From NCBI GenBank assembly GCA_014529385.2, contig CM043946.1, positions 19,956,077 through 20,020,076 of the forward strand: a stretch of 64,000 nucleotides of DNA, read 5' to 3'. Position 1 is the first letter of the stretch. Each line of letters starts with the position of its first letter. Shown here in pieces: positions 48,721 to 59,949 of the stretch. The position numbers and the translations under genes were made by a program. This DNA is from Adiantum capillus-veneris. Lineage: Eukaryota > Streptophyta > Polypodiopsida > Polypodiales > Pteridaceae. The notes beneath the pieces were generated by a model. The model worked only from the letters and a program-made list of their open reading frames with translations, ran no database searches and was not told the DNA's origin.

Positions 48721-49170
48721 CGAGTCTTGGCTAGCCAGATACAACGCCCAATTTTAAATCTCCGAAATCACATTCTAAATCTGGAGAGGCTCCAACTAGA
48801 TAGGGAAGAAGCAATCAATCACTATGCAGTGCAGGCAGAACGACGCCGGCTTACTTTCAATCAAGGGCTTAAAGAGAAGGGCCTAGAAAAAGGTATGTTA
48901 GTGCTGAGATATGACAACAAATTTGACACCAGGAAGGACAAGAAATTTCAACCCATATGGGAAGGACCATTCATCGTCAAGAAACACTATGACAACGGCA
49001 GCTATAAGCTAATGGAAGCAGATGGGAGAATTCACAAGACTAGAGTCAATGGATGGAGACTGAAAAGGTATTTTCTTAGGTTTGATCCAGAGTTCATGCT
49101 AGACATTCCAGAAGAGGGAGAACCCTCTAACTCCACAACTAAAGATGCAGAGGAAGGGCTAGAAGCATGA
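48690..49170 (+). pseudogene. Integrase C-terminus of element D (fossil)
   Basis: EAILPTEVQIASLRVLA, GMLVLRYDNKFDTRKDKKFQ, WEGPFIVKKHYDNGSYKLME, TRVNGWRLKRYF: a GPY/F-type module (here GPF) with the usual trailing strands. Open over its length. Confidence 0.8.
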
Positions 49171-49574
49171 ATGCCTCTAGCCAGATGGAAAGGCTAATGA
49201 TGGTCGGTTTTTGAAACCGTGATCGTAAGAACCACACCCTAAGGAAGGGAAGGCTTGTTACCAAAAGAAGAAAAAAAAAAAAGAAAAAAAAGAAAAGCTC
49301 TTACCATTCACCATACCCCCCCTCTAAGGTTAACCACTAGCGGGGCGCCGCCAGTTTGGCCACACATCTTTCCATTATCTCTAGGAGACGAACCCCTCTC
49401 TCTCCTACTGCCCGACCCTGCCAATATTCTCTCCCTCTCCTACTCTGCCGCTGCATCACTCGGCCCGATTGGCGCATTGGTGCCTCTGTCATTTATCCCT
49501 GCAAAGGTCCTTTGACACTTTCCTATCATTCCAAGAACAAAGAGCATGTTCAGGTGCAAGTCCATAGCCACTTT
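49171..49574. other. 3' end of element D, polypurine tract and possible LTR remnant
   Basis: A purine tract AAGGAAGGGAAGG (49241-49253) followed by TGTTACC at 49256 may mark the start of a 3' LTR. A/G-rich and then C-rich DNA follows up to the CACTA coding region. No gene. Confidence 0.4.
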
Positions 49575-49589
49575 GATGACATGGCATTC

Positions 49590-52255
49590 AAATACTAGAT
49601 CGACAGATGATGTGATGTGGGTACCTGCTAACTCTCGTGCATGGAAGCACATAGAGGAAAGTTGGCCTACATTTAAGAAAGAGCCTTGATGTATCCGCTT
49701 TGGTCTGGCAATGGACGGAGTAAACCCATTCGGATTACGGAGTTTGTCATGGAGCACGTGGCCTATTTGTCTGGTTAGCTATAATCTTCCACATGGCTCG
49801 CTATCAACAAGAAGGGCCATTTGTTGTTGTCATTGATCATCCTAGTAAAGTAAAAAGCAAAGAACATGGACGTCTATCTGGCACCACTTATAAAAGAGCT
49901 CCAAATCTTGTGGACAGGAATCGGTGTGGTTGATATGTCCCAACCAATTGGACAATGGAATGTACATGTGCAAGGCATTCTCATGTGGACCATGCACAAT
50001 TGGCCAGGCTTCGGTGAATGCTCAGGTAAGTGATTTTAAAACCCTGACACACATATGATTCATGGCTATGCAAACGCTTTTATATTCTAAATTTGTGATG
50101 TTTCAGGCTTGAGTTACTCAGGCAATCATGCATGTCCAAAATGTGGTCCTCGACTTGGCTTCCGCCGCTCGGAGCATTTGAGCAAGACAGGTTACGAGGA
50201 GCAGGGTAGATTTTTGCCTGAAGGACATGAGCTACATGGACCAAACATATGCAAACATGACATGGATACATTGAAAGTGAGCAATTGGAAAAACATGTGG
50301 CTGGAGAGGGGAGATTGGATGCCACCTGGAATGAAAAGACTTTCTATTTTCCATGAACTCCCGTACTGGAGTGACCTTCTAATTAATCATTTTCTCAACC
50401 CAATGCACATCTTCAAAAATGTGGGGGAGATCATATGGAAAACCATCACTGGAAAGAGGGAGAACAAGGCCCAAAGAGATGACTTACAGGCTGTGGGTCA
50501 AATGCCAGAGATGTGGCCTCGACTTAAACCCAATGAAAATTTTGCTATACCAAAAGGTCCATGGGTTTTGAGTCATGCAGAAGAGCAACAAGTGAAGAAG
50601 ACTATATCTTCATTCAAGACTCCCACACAGTGCATGCAATATTTGAAAATGTATTTTATGAGAGATGACAATCTCATTGGTTTTAAGTCCCACGATTGGC
50701 ACAAATCTTTATAGTTCATCTACAAAATCAGTGAGTTGGTACGCTGTATCAATTCAAAAGAGATAAGAGTAGACAACATCGATGCAGTACGCTTAAATGC
50801 TATTGAAGCAGTGTGCATGGTGGAGAAGTACTTTCCAACAAACATTCTTACCATCCAAATGCATGTACTTGTGCATGTGGTCAATGAATTTGCAGTTGCT
50901 GGGGTGGTCCATAGCAGGTGGATGTTCTTCTTGGAGAGATTTATGAAGACTTTAAAGGGGTTTGCTCATCAAAGGGCTCGACTCGAGGGTAGCATGGCCG
51001 AAGGATGGCTTGTACAAGAGTCTCTTGTCCTCGTCAGTGAATTTTTGGTCTCAATTGATCTAGAGATGCCCCGAATGTGGACTAGAGGTCGATGTCAAGG
51101 TGACAGGGGATGAGGCGCATGGACAAGGCATCATTAGGAAGATGGACATCACAATGCAAGAAAAGGTTATGAGATTTTGCCTTCTCAACTCATACATCAT
51201 GCAAAAGTGTCTAGAGAGGTACAAAGGGGAAAAGCAACAACGCTTGACAAATCGCCTTCAATTCAAGTGCAACCGTGCCACTAGAAACCTTCCTTTTCCA
51301 GATCATCTTCAAAAACTTCTTGAATTTCCAAAATTGGGCGGTAGTTAGATGCGACACTCTCAAAGGCAAAGAGGAATGGAGTGTTGATTATTGAAGAGGA
51401 AGAGGAGATGTCAAGTGGTTGAGATTGGCATGTATATGTCACAACTTCATGTCCAAAGCTCCAATGAAGATTAGTTTGCTTTAATAACTTTTAGTCTGTT
51501 TCAATTTTGTGGTTGCAGTATCACAAATATGGAGCTTTGTGGTCGCATGGAAAACACTTCAGAGCGCAATGGATTGATGAACAAAGGGTCACTTTCAACA
51601 GTGGTGTTAGGGCAAGCTTCATCCAAGAAAGTAGGAGTAGTGCCAGGGATGAGAATACAGAGACTAGCCAGCTTGAATACTTTGGCTACATCCAAGACAT
51701 CTTGAAGATTAGCTTTAGAAAGTTTGATATGTTTACCTTTGATGTGAAGTGGTTCAAACTTATTACCAACGGCCCTAATGCAACTGTGCGTAAAGACAAG
51801 AGTGAATTGATTCAAGTGAACTATAGGTGGGTGTGGATAGATGTGCGGGATACATTTGTACTTTTGCAGCATTGTGAACAAGTCGTGTTCATACATGATC
51901 CACTATGGACAAAAAGTGATGAGAATGATCTGTCTAAACCCTGCTGGCTCTATGTCGTTCAAGTTGCTCCACATAGCAAGCAAGTGTGTGAAGGATTGGA
52001 CGTTGAGGTCAAAGAGGTGATTCATGAACAAAGCGCAGGACCGACTCCAACTTTAAGTTTAGATTTTGAGGTGGATGTCAACAGTGAGCAATTGTCTGAA
52101 CCTAGAGATGAGGTTTCAAACATTGGCGACTGATGCAGAGAGGGACAAAGAAGTAGAGTTCGATGACGAAGATGTAGAAGTACAGATTGAGATAGACATG
52201 TTTGGTGCATCAGATCTCATAGAGGATGAGAGATTAACTAATGTTTTTTGCTAGG
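49590..52255 (+). pseudogene. TNP2-type CACTA transposase (Transposase_21, DUF4218, DUF4216)
   Basis: Cuts and moves the element in intact relatives. Exon 1 (to 50025) has LAMDGVNPFG, LSWSTWPICLVSYNLP, NMDVYLAPLIKELQILW and ILMWTMHNWPGFGECSG. A GT-AG intron of 81 bp spans 50026-50106. Exon 2 has NHACPKCGPRLGFRRSEHL, LPYWSDLLINHFLNPMHIFK and, near 50900-51060, the DUF4218 signature RWMFFLERFMKTLKGFAHQR and ARLEGSMAEGWLVQESL. The DUF4216 part (51515-51880) has LEYFGYIQDILKISFRK and MFTFDVKWFKLI. In relatives the LPYW motif is followed by LDVMH; here it reads LNPMH, so an acidic residue that may be catalytic is replaced. An in-frame TAG (50712-50714) and a frame change near 51100 break it. The first third of the protein is missing. 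Confidence 0.8.
50026..50106 (+). other. Intron in the CACTA transposase
   Basis: Donor CTCAG|GTAAGT, acceptor ATGTTTCAG|GC, 81 bp, AT-rich. The coding similarity stops at the donor and resumes after the acceptor. Confidence 0.75.
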
Positions 52256-52406
52256 AACTCTTTTGTAAAACTCTTTTTATTAGTCTACAATACAATTTAG
52301 ATGTTGGTATTTGTGTAGCAGTTTTGTTGATTTGTTATTTGTATTGATTAAGCATTTCTTTTGTAAACTAACGTATTTTGTGGGTGTTGTTTGTGTATGA
52401 TTAGCC

Positions 52407-53490
52407 ATGGCCGATGACAATGAGCCATACTCTCCTAGTTTTAGTTTTCTTGTCACTCCAATCAGCATGTCACCCGAGAAGATGGGCTTGTTTTTATCTC
52501 AATTCACACCAGAGCAGATTGTGATGGCATAGCACCATTGGGTAGCAGGTCCGTCTAGACCTACTACGGACGACCCTACGCCCGGGACTAGTGTGGTCCC
52601 TACATCGAGCAGCCCCACACCTCAGTCTAGTGTGCCCCCTACACCTAGGACTCGTCTGTCCCCTACACCGATGGGTAGTTCAAGAGGTGGTGGTTACTGT
52701 GGTAGTGATTCTACCGATGCGTCCACACCACCAAGAGAGAGTCCACCACTCTCTTCAGTAGATAGTTCACAAATCGGCACACCACGTACACCTTGGGGAT
52801 CACATGAGCATGATCCTAGCAAGGTGTACAAGAGCAGGGATGGGATTGTTGTGGCAGATAGGGTTAAAAAGCCCATGAGACCAGAGGATTCAACACCTCT
52901 GTACCATTTAGTTTTGTCACTGTGTGAAGGAGGTTTGGGATAACCTTGATATTGAAAGAAAGAATTACATCATTGAGGCCATTCAGAGAGAGTACAGGCC
53001 AGAAGAGGGGTACGATCCAGTCTCGAACAACTAGATTTTGAGCGTGGCAAAGTCCACAATGTCACATCATCGGTCAAAGGTGAGAGACAGGTACAATGAC
53101 GGCAGTCCCAAGCCGGCATGATTGGATGCAGAGGAGTGGGTGGGGATTGCACAAGAGACACAAGACAATCCTTAGAGATTTCAACAGCAGAGAGATACAG
53201 CCAGAGCACGTTTGGAGTCTGTTGGAGCGTCACATCTTGAGAGTGGAGGCTACGATATGCTTTGACATGAGTTTGTAAGTATTATACGTATGCTGTAAAT
53301 TATTGATAATATATATGCTATTTGAAGATTTATCTAATGATTCAACCATAATTTTGCAGGAAGTTGCCGTGAACTGCGTTACGCCGAGAGAAGAAGTAAG
53401 GGTACAAGCATGGACTTGTGGCCCTTTTGACCCAGCTGCAGTAGGAGGGAGAGGATGTTGATTGGGAGGCATTACCATGAGGGTATTCTC
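52407..53490 (+). pseudogene. Second CACTA protein (Transposase_24 / TNPA-like)
   Basis: ATG at 52407 (MADDNEPYSPSFSF) after a TAG-ending, acceptor-like stretch. A Ser/Pro/Thr-rich part (TSVVPTSSSPTPQSSVPPTP) precedes a helical region (WDNLDIERKNYIIEAIQREY, KSTMSHHRSKVRDRYN) as in the plant En/Spm protein family that binds subterminal repeats. An intron is likely at 53275-53360 (donor TTT|GTAAGT, acceptor TTTTGCAG). Stops near 52530, 53031 and 53119 and a frame change near 52935 break it. Confidence 0.6.
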
Positions 53491-53517
53491 ACTCAGTGAT
53501 TGTTTGCATATGTATAG

Positions 53518-53860
53518 CTTTGTAGTGCTTATGTTTATGGTTTATGCTTATGTTTATGGTATGGAACAGATGTTATGGTTAAGGTTTGACAGTCAACTTA
53601 AGATTATGGTTTTGCTATGATGGTATGGAAATCATGGTTATGGTTATGGTTATGGTTATGGTTATGGTTATGGTTGTGAAATGATGTTATGTCAATCATG
53701 TGATGGTTATGGTTTTGATATGATGGTATAGAAATCATGTGATGGTTATGGTTATGGTTATGGTTATGGTTATGGTTGTGCAATGATGGTATGATTGTTA
53801 TGGTTATGGTATGACAAACAAATTATGGTAATAGTTATGATATGGCAAACACGTTATGTT
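53518..53860 (+). repeat. TTATGG-rich minisatellite tract
   Basis: Long runs of TTATGG/GGTTAT units (for example 53635-53670 and 53740-53775) alternate with diverged spacer. It lies right after the CACTA genes and may be its subterminal repeat region. Confidence 0.85.
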
Positions 53861-54360
53861 AATGGTTTTACAATTTATGACTCATGGTTTAATTATGGTT
53901 ATAAAATTTTTATGCCGTTATGTCATGATCAAGCTTTTGATTTTGTGGTTATGTTATTCTTACAATTTTGCTAATCTGTAAACACCCACTCTTTAGCGTC
54001 AAACTTGTAGGTGAAGTGAGGTTGCTTGTGCACTCTTCCTTTGGGTAGAGAGGGTTGTTTTTTTTTGCTGCATGTAGTTCCCATCCCTCTCTGGCCAAAA
54101 AAAGATTTGTAGGAGAGACCAAAAGGAGAGATGGTTACATCTCAATAGGGGTCCAAAAGGAGATGGTCTATCAAAGAGAAATATGCAATAAGCGCTTCTA
54201 TACTTACCTTAGCAGGGGACCAAGAGGAGAGATGTTTATATCTCAATAGGGGTCCAAAAGGAGATAGCTTATCAAAGAGCAATGTGCATCTAATGGAGCT
54301 TGAAAGACCTTAGGGCTAGCTTCATTAAAGACCTCCAATGGTTAGTGTAAAAAGTCCTTT

Positions 54361-54531
54361 GACCTTAGGCAAGCTAGGACTGAGCTTGAGGTGGGAACCC
54401 AACCTAAACCTACCTTTGACCTTAGGCAAGCTAGGACTGAGCTTGAGGTCGGAACCCGACCTAAACTTGCCTTTGACCTTAGGCAAGCTAAGACTGAGCT
54501 TGAGGTGGGAAATCCACCTAAGGTGCTTGTC
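54361..54531 (+). repeat. 57-bp tandem repeat x3 in the element E LTR
   Basis: Units starting GACCTTAGGCAAGCTAGGAC at 54361, 54418 and 54475, nearly identical. Confidence 0.95.
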
Positions 54532-54603
54532 ATGCTAGATGACTAAGGTGCTTGAGTTACTTGTCATGCTAGATGACTAAGGTACTTGAGTTACTTGTCA
54601 TAC

Positions 54604-54876
54604 TTAATGAGGAAGGTGCTTGAGAAGCTTCCTATGCATGGGGGGTAAGGTGCTTGAGTCAAAAAGAGACCCTAAAAACTTAATGAGGAAGCTGCTTGAG
54701 AAGCTTCCTATGCATGGGGGGTAAGGTTCTTGAGTCAAAAAGAGACCCTACAAACTTAATGAGGAAGTTTATTGAGAAGCTTCCTATGCATGGGGGTAAG
54801 GTGCTTGAGTCAAAAAGAGACCCTGCAAACTTAATGAGGAAGTTGTTTGAGAAGCTTCCTATGCATGAAAGTCCCA
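54604..54876 (+). repeat. 76-bp tandem repeat x4 in the element E LTR
   Basis: Units starting TTAATGAGGAAG at 54604, 54680, 54756 and 54831; the last is incomplete. Each holds AGAAGCTTCCTATGCATG. Confidence 0.95.
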
Positions 54877-55946
54877 AAGTTAGGGGAGTCTTTGACCTAA
54901 CCTTCCACTCACCCAAAGGGAACCCATTTTCTAAAAGGGCACATGGGACACATGTCAAACTCTCCCTATGCTTAACCACATGGTATGCTTGAATGCTATT
55001 GGTTGGGCTAAAGAGGGGTCCAATGAGCTTCTAGTTCCATCCAACAAATATCTAGATATTTTCAAGCTCTCTCTCTCTAAGTGGTAAGGAGGACACTTGT
55101 CCAAAGACTACCCATGTACTTGAATGCATACTACATGTGCTTGGATAGGGGGGAGAGGGGTCCAATGAGATTGAAACATGTGTAAAAGCTACAACTCACA
55201 CCAAGCAAGAAAGGGGGGTGCTGGGGGGATATACACCACACACACACACTCATTTTGTGGATTCATTCTTACTTGGTGAAAGTTGAGGAACTCCACCTCC
55301 TTCTCCAAGCTTGTGAGAAGTGAGAGCCTACACCAACACTCTTGGCTATGGAATGCAAATCCAACAAAGATCCATGCTTCACTACTTAAGCTTGCCATCT
55401 TCTCCATCTTCATTACTATGCTATTATGTATGCTAGCAAGAAGAGTAATGATAAGTGAGGAACTATTTTTTTCTTCTATGAATTGTTTCTTCTTCCTCTT
55501 CCCTATCCTCATTCCCCGTGATCTCTCTCCACCTTCGAAGGTGTTTGAGGCCTTGGGATTGAGGCTTGGGATAGTCAATGCTTTGTACAAAGTTTATGTT
55601 ATGCTTGTGATGCATGAAGCTTTCCATCTTCATTGCATCACCTAGGTCACAAGGAACACAAAGGTTGTATTGTACCAAGTCTCTCTTGGTGGGAGAAACT
55701 ATAATACAAATGCCTATTGGAGGGGGGACCAACTTCGTATGAATCCGGTCCTCAAATATTGTCATGTTCCTGTAAAATCTCTCTCTTGCAAAAGTATTGT
55801 TCATGCCAAGTTAACCAAGTACCATGTTTATGTTGGTACCATCAATTAAGTTCACCCGCTATGCTCACAAAGTAATCTCACAAAAGTGCTTCACCTAATT
55901 TTCTATTTTCGCTACTCTCAAAGTTCATAGGCCATTTCCATTACAT

Positions 55947-55958
55947 TGGTATCAGAGC
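55947..55958 (+). promoter_or_regulatory. Primer binding site, tRNA-iMet
   Basis: TGGTATCAGAGC is the exact complement of the plant initiator tRNA-Met 3' end, one base after the LTR end. Confidence 0.9.
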
Positions 55959-56356
55959 ATTTGGTTTCTCTTTTCTTGCTTAAGAAGAGAGATCCTTAAG
56001 TAGCCTATTATTGGTTGATTTTGTTTATATTAGGGTAAGTGGGACTGGGATCTATTATCAGTTTTGTTGAGCCCACTATGTGGGATATGGTGCACACCTC
56101 GGGAGCTTTGGACTTAATAATGGAGTCTTTTTTTACTTGCCTACGGCTTTACCATTATTGAGCCATAAGAAGTCCGAAAGGAGCTATCCCTCAGCAACTT
56201 TGCTATGTTAGACTGACTCCACTACTCTCTATAATTAACCAATTCAAGCCGTGGGTGTAGATACTTAAGTGCCTATTTTCAAAGGCTAAGAGGAGTAGCA
56301 ACTAAGGTTTTGAGTTGCCAAAGCATACACTAAGTAAACACATAAGTTTAATTAAC

Positions 56357-57900
56357 ATGGCTGACAATAACCAAGAGAGTAGAATGAACATTGATAATTT
56401 TGATTTTGCACATGAAGGTGCTAATGATGATTCCCCCATGTTTGTTAATTACCTTGTTACTAGGTTTCAACAAGCTATGGGCAACCCCGCTTTGCAAGCC
56501 GAAGTTACTCGACAACTTCGTGCTTATGGGATTTCCTTTCCTCTCCAAGAGGAAAGAGAGCTTAGGAGGCCTCTTGATGAGACCTTCAAAAGAAGACTCT
56601 CTTCCATACGAGAGGAGGAATCCAAAGATCAAGAAAATAATGAATCCCTAAATTCCTCCGAAGATGTGGCTCCACAAAGATGGTGGTCTAAACGATTGCC
56701 AACTCCTCCCAAGAGGAAACGGTTAACCCATAGTCCTTCTCCTCGTCACTCCAAAAGGGAAGAGAGGAAACAAAGGAAGAAAAGGGCAAGAAAGAGGTCA
56801 TCCTCTCCTTCTTCTTCACCTTCCTCCTCTACCGATGAAAGCTATGGCTATTCTCTTTGAGAATACAAGAGGGGAGGACATCATAAATCTTACCCTGCAT
56901 GGCAAAGGTCACAAAAGCTAAAGAAGTTCAAAGAGGGAGAAAAGAGTATCTCTTTTCTCACCTATGATGGCACCTTTGGTGCTACCGACAAAGTATTAGC
57001 CTTCATCCAACAATTCAATGTGGCCTTTGGAGACAAGGACTTCACGGAGTCCTCCAAGCTATGCACTTCCAAAAATTGGCTCATCAATGGTGAGCTAGCC
57101 TTCGTGGCAACAATGAAGCCCCAAAGACATGGAAAACTCTACGAGTTTCCATCATGAAGCAATTCCTTGCAAGTGATGCAAAGGACAAAGTGCTTACCAA
57201 ATGGTGAAGTTTAAAGATTCTCTCTTATGAGTCTATCCACAAATATGTGGACATGTTTTGGGATTTACATCTCAAAACTACTATCGTTCAAAAGATAGAC
57301 TTTGTCGAGAAAAAGCAACAATTTTGTGTGTGATTACTCAAAGAGATGGCCGAGTATGTCAACTCTCAACGGCCTAGTTCTATCACCGAAGTAATCCACC
57401 ACACCGTGGTTGCTTCGCCCATCAATTTCCAACAAGGTGCTAGAAGGAATGTCAAGCCCATGGAAAATAAAGACAAAAGTGATTTCAAGAGGAAAACCCC
57501 GGGGCAGTCACTTATCAAAAGACCCCTATATCACGTGCGTTCAAGAGGTAATTAATAATACCCCAATATACATACTATACTTACACTGTGAGCCTATTTA
57601 AAAAAACCCCACCCCCCTCTGTATGTATACATTTTGGTCTTTTAATAATCCTCTCCGGTTAACTCACGTGATATCATACACATTCTAAAAAGTGACCGCC
57701 CCGGGAGGAAAACCAATGCCCAAAATTCTTACCAAGGCTATTCCAACAACAACAACAATCGGTCCAAGGAGAAGGGAATTTACAAAGGTAAATATAAACT
57801 CTCTCCTAAAGAGCTAGGATCTTTTTGTAAGGACCACAAATGTTTTAAGTGTGGGGAGCAAGGCCATGGTTATCATCCTTGCCCCATGAGAATTGCCCGC
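56357..57900 (+). pseudogene. gag: Gag of element E (fossil)
   Basis: Starts ATG (MADNNQESRMNIDNFD). An Arg/Ser-rich stretch (RKKRARKRSSSPSSSPSSS) near 56760-56830 precedes the Gag core (FLTYDGTFGATDKVLAFIQQ, FNVAFGDKDF, about 56950-57100). A zinc knuckle CFKCGEQGHGYHPCP lies at about 57840-57890. A small inverted-repeat element interrupts it at 57505-57698. Confidence 0.7.
57505..57698. mobile_element. Foldback MITE, hAT-like, inside Gag of element E
   Basis: 194 bp. Left end CAGTCACTTATCAAAAGAC; right end, reverse-complemented, CGGTCACTTTTTAGAATG. Both continue into ATATCACGTG and, further in, an ATACATAC block, so imperfect inverted repeats cover much of the element. It is flanked by CCCCGGGG (57497-57504) and CCCCGGGA (57699-57706), an 8-bp target duplication with one difference, which fits the hAT superfamily. 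No coding capacity. Confidence 0.75.
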
Positions 57901-57987
57901 AATGAGACTCCTAGAGCCTCTATGTTTGAAGCTCCAAAAGAGGATGCTCATTGCCAAGGATTTGTCCTTTCCTATGCTTAAGGAAAG

Positions 57988-58350
57988 ATGCAAGAGCACG
58001 ATGCCTTTATTTTGTTTGACCCTAGTTCAATTCACAACTTCATATGCACGGAGTTGACCACTAAGCTAGGCATACAAGCCCACAAGATAGGAGATGCATT
58101 GAAATCCAATGGAGCTATCAAGGGACAAGACGTCTCAGTTGCTTCTTTCATTGGAAAATTAAGGCTTCATGTCCAAAGCTATGTGGACAAAAAGGATTTA
58201 TTCATCTTCCTCGTTATCATTGGGGCACCATGGTTTAACCTCATGGCTTCCAACATGAAGTTCCATGAAAGGAGAATCTACTTCACCTACAGGGAAGAGA
58301 TCATATACATAGATGCTAATGAGTCGGGGAACACCATATCCTTGCAATAA
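57988..58350 (+). pseudogene. Protease of element E (fossil)
   Basis: ILFDPSSIHNFICTELTTKL at the active-site strand and LVIIGAPWFNLM at the late strand: an RVP_2-type gypsy protease. It precedes the RT start as in other gypsy elements. Confidence 0.7.
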
Positions 58351-58499
58351 ATGGAATCAAGAGGAATTAGATTTGTCTAATTTCCTAAATGGATCCCAAG
58401 ATGTTTTCATTGATGACATCCCTAGTGAGATACCTCTAAAATGCGGGATGATGATCATGCAATTGAGCTCCTACAAAGAAGCTCACTGCCTAACAAGGC

Positions 58500-58740
58500 T
58501 CCTTATTGAGTTTCACAAGATCAACAAGAGGAGATCATGAGGCAAGTGCATGAATTGGTGGAAAAAGGGATGGTGAGGTCTAGCTCCTCTCCATTTTGTT
58601 CACCATTGCTTTAGTGCAAAAGAAAGATGACACATATCCCATCTGTGTCGACTATAGTGCACTAGATAATATTACTATCAAAAATATATTCCCCGTGCCC
58701 CGCGGGTAGAAGATCTATTTGATAATTTACAAGTTTTGGC
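58500..58740 (+). pseudogene. Start of reverse transcriptase of element E (fossil)
   Basis: First strands of a gypsy RT can be read in pieces (SSPFCSP-type, YPICVDYSALDNITIKNIFP, VPRVEDLFDN). Similarity stops near 58740. Confidence 0.6.
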
Positions 58741-59190
58741 CTGACAAATGCTCAAGACAGGGGGCTATCGTTTAAGGAGCATTGCATGAGCGAGAGAAAT
58801 CGAGGGATGGCACAAATCAAAGTGAAATTGAAATATATATGGATTTTGTCCTTGGAACACCTTAGATGAGAGAGCCACTTCTCACTACTAAGTAAGTCTA
58901 GATGCAATAATTTTTATAAGCAAAATCTTGCTATCTCAATGTTTTTCCTATTCGTCCTGTATACTTTTTTGGGGGGAGATAAAGAGACGTGCACGTATAC
59001 ACAACATTGTAGTCTCGCTGATATAAAAAGGCAAGCACCCTCAAAACATTCCAATGCTAACTTTAAGGATCGATCTAGTCCTGCAAATGATCCTTCAAAT
59101 GTGGTGATTGTTATAAACAAAAGCTTGTTACTTCAGTGCCTTTTGTTTTCACTCTATCTAATCTTTTTTTTTGGGGCGGGGGGGGGGGGG

Positions 59191-59238
<48 letters not shown>

Positions 59239-59940
59239 CCCATGTACACAACATTGTAGTCTCGTTGATATAAAAATTCAAGGATCTGCAAAAGATTCCA
59301 ATGCTAAGTATAAGACTCTAGTCCGCCAAATAAACTTACAAATCGATCGTCCTCAAAAAACTAAGTAGATAGACATGTCAAAAGCACTACACGATGATAA
59401 ATACAAAAAGAGAAAATCTCAAGGAGCTATAATGCGTCTTCCATGCAAGGCTTGAAATAGCTCTATGTTTGATAGTGCAGCCTGATGCATAAATTGATGA
59501 ACGCTTGCATCTAAACCAAGATTTCTCAAAAGAATGTAGTAGATGTGCTTGCAAGGTATGCAAACGCAAGACTTTGCATCACGTTTGACGAAGTCCTCAG
59601 AGGTGCATCGTGGAAACTGGCTGATAGTAACAGAGTATGAGATTCCTTGCACCTTAGACCCCTCTGTCTCCAAGAAGAAAACATGCACTTCATTTGGGAG
59701 TATTATGCTCTCTCAAAGGACAACTGCCTGCATTGTGTTTGCCAATTTTATCTTCTCCTTGAAATCTTTAGTGAGTTTGCTTTTCCATTTCACCATTCAA
59801 CCATCCCTCTTTTGTGGTCTTGCTGCACTTGGGGGAGGTTGGATACGAGATCTTTGCTCAATTGAACCACCTTGTGAGTTATCACCTAGCACAAAACCTG
59901 CCCTTCGAAGGGAAGATGCCTCTTCAATAGAAAGAGATGT
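58741..59940. other. Anonymous sequence with a tandem duplication, no gene seen
   Basis: Two diverged copies of a block of about 215 bp lie at about 58915-59115 and 59120-59345, each holding ACACAACATTGTAGTCTCG. A poly-G/GA tract stands inside the second. The rest (59350-59940) shows no family I know. Confidence 0.6.
59173..59233. repeat. Poly-G run and (GA)n
   Basis: A T-run, then 20 of 21 G (59173-59193), then about twenty GA units. The G-run could form a quadruplex. Confidence 0.95.
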
Positions 59941-59949
59941 CCCTAAGGT

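Larger units (their letters stand above)
43219..49570 (+). mobile_element. Element D: Tat-type Ty3/gypsy with dual RNase H (fossil)
   Basis: Plus strand: Gag (43935-44650), protease (45310-45640), reverse transcriptase (46150-46760), RNase H (46920-47330), second archaeal-type RNase H (47395-47780), integrase zinc finger and core (47985-48720) and integrase C-terminus (48690-49170). A second RNase H is the mark of the plant Tat/Ogre branch. LTR pairs are not resolved. A polypurine tract is at 49241-49253. It is broken about ten times. Confidence 0.75.
49575..53500 (+). mobile_element. CACTA (En/Spm) DNA transposon, decayed
   Basis: Two gene remnants typical of plant CACTA elements lie in tandem: a TNP2-type transposase (49590-52250) and a TNPA/Transposase_24-type second protein (52407-53490). 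I could not identify the CACTA inverted ends: TTTGTAGTG at 53518-53526 is a possible right terminus, but no matching CACTACAAA was seen on the left, where element D abuts. The N-terminal zinc-finger part of the transposase is not present. Confidence 0.75.
53977..55945 (+). repeat. 5' LTR of element E
   Basis: 1,969 bp. Starts TGTAAACACCC and ends CCATTACA, so the ends form a TGTAA/TTACA inverted pair. The iMet primer site follows at once. It has two internal tandem arrays. No second copy is in the window. Confidence 0.7.
53977..58740 (+). mobile_element. Element E: Ty3/gypsy, probable chromovirus type (fossil, 3' part absent)
   Basis: 5' LTR (53977-55945), iMet primer site, Gag, protease and the start of reverse transcriptase. 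Similarity ends near 58740 and no 3' LTR is seen. The long LTR, iMet primer and Gag style point to the chromovirus branch (Tekay-like), but the chromodomain end is not here to test that. It is broken in roughly ten places. A small inverted-repeat element sits in its Gag region. Confidence 0.7.

Noticed and set aside
53518-53860. TTATGG units as interstitial telomere
   Set aside because: Plant telomere repeats are TTTAGGG or TTAGGG; TTATGG does not match.
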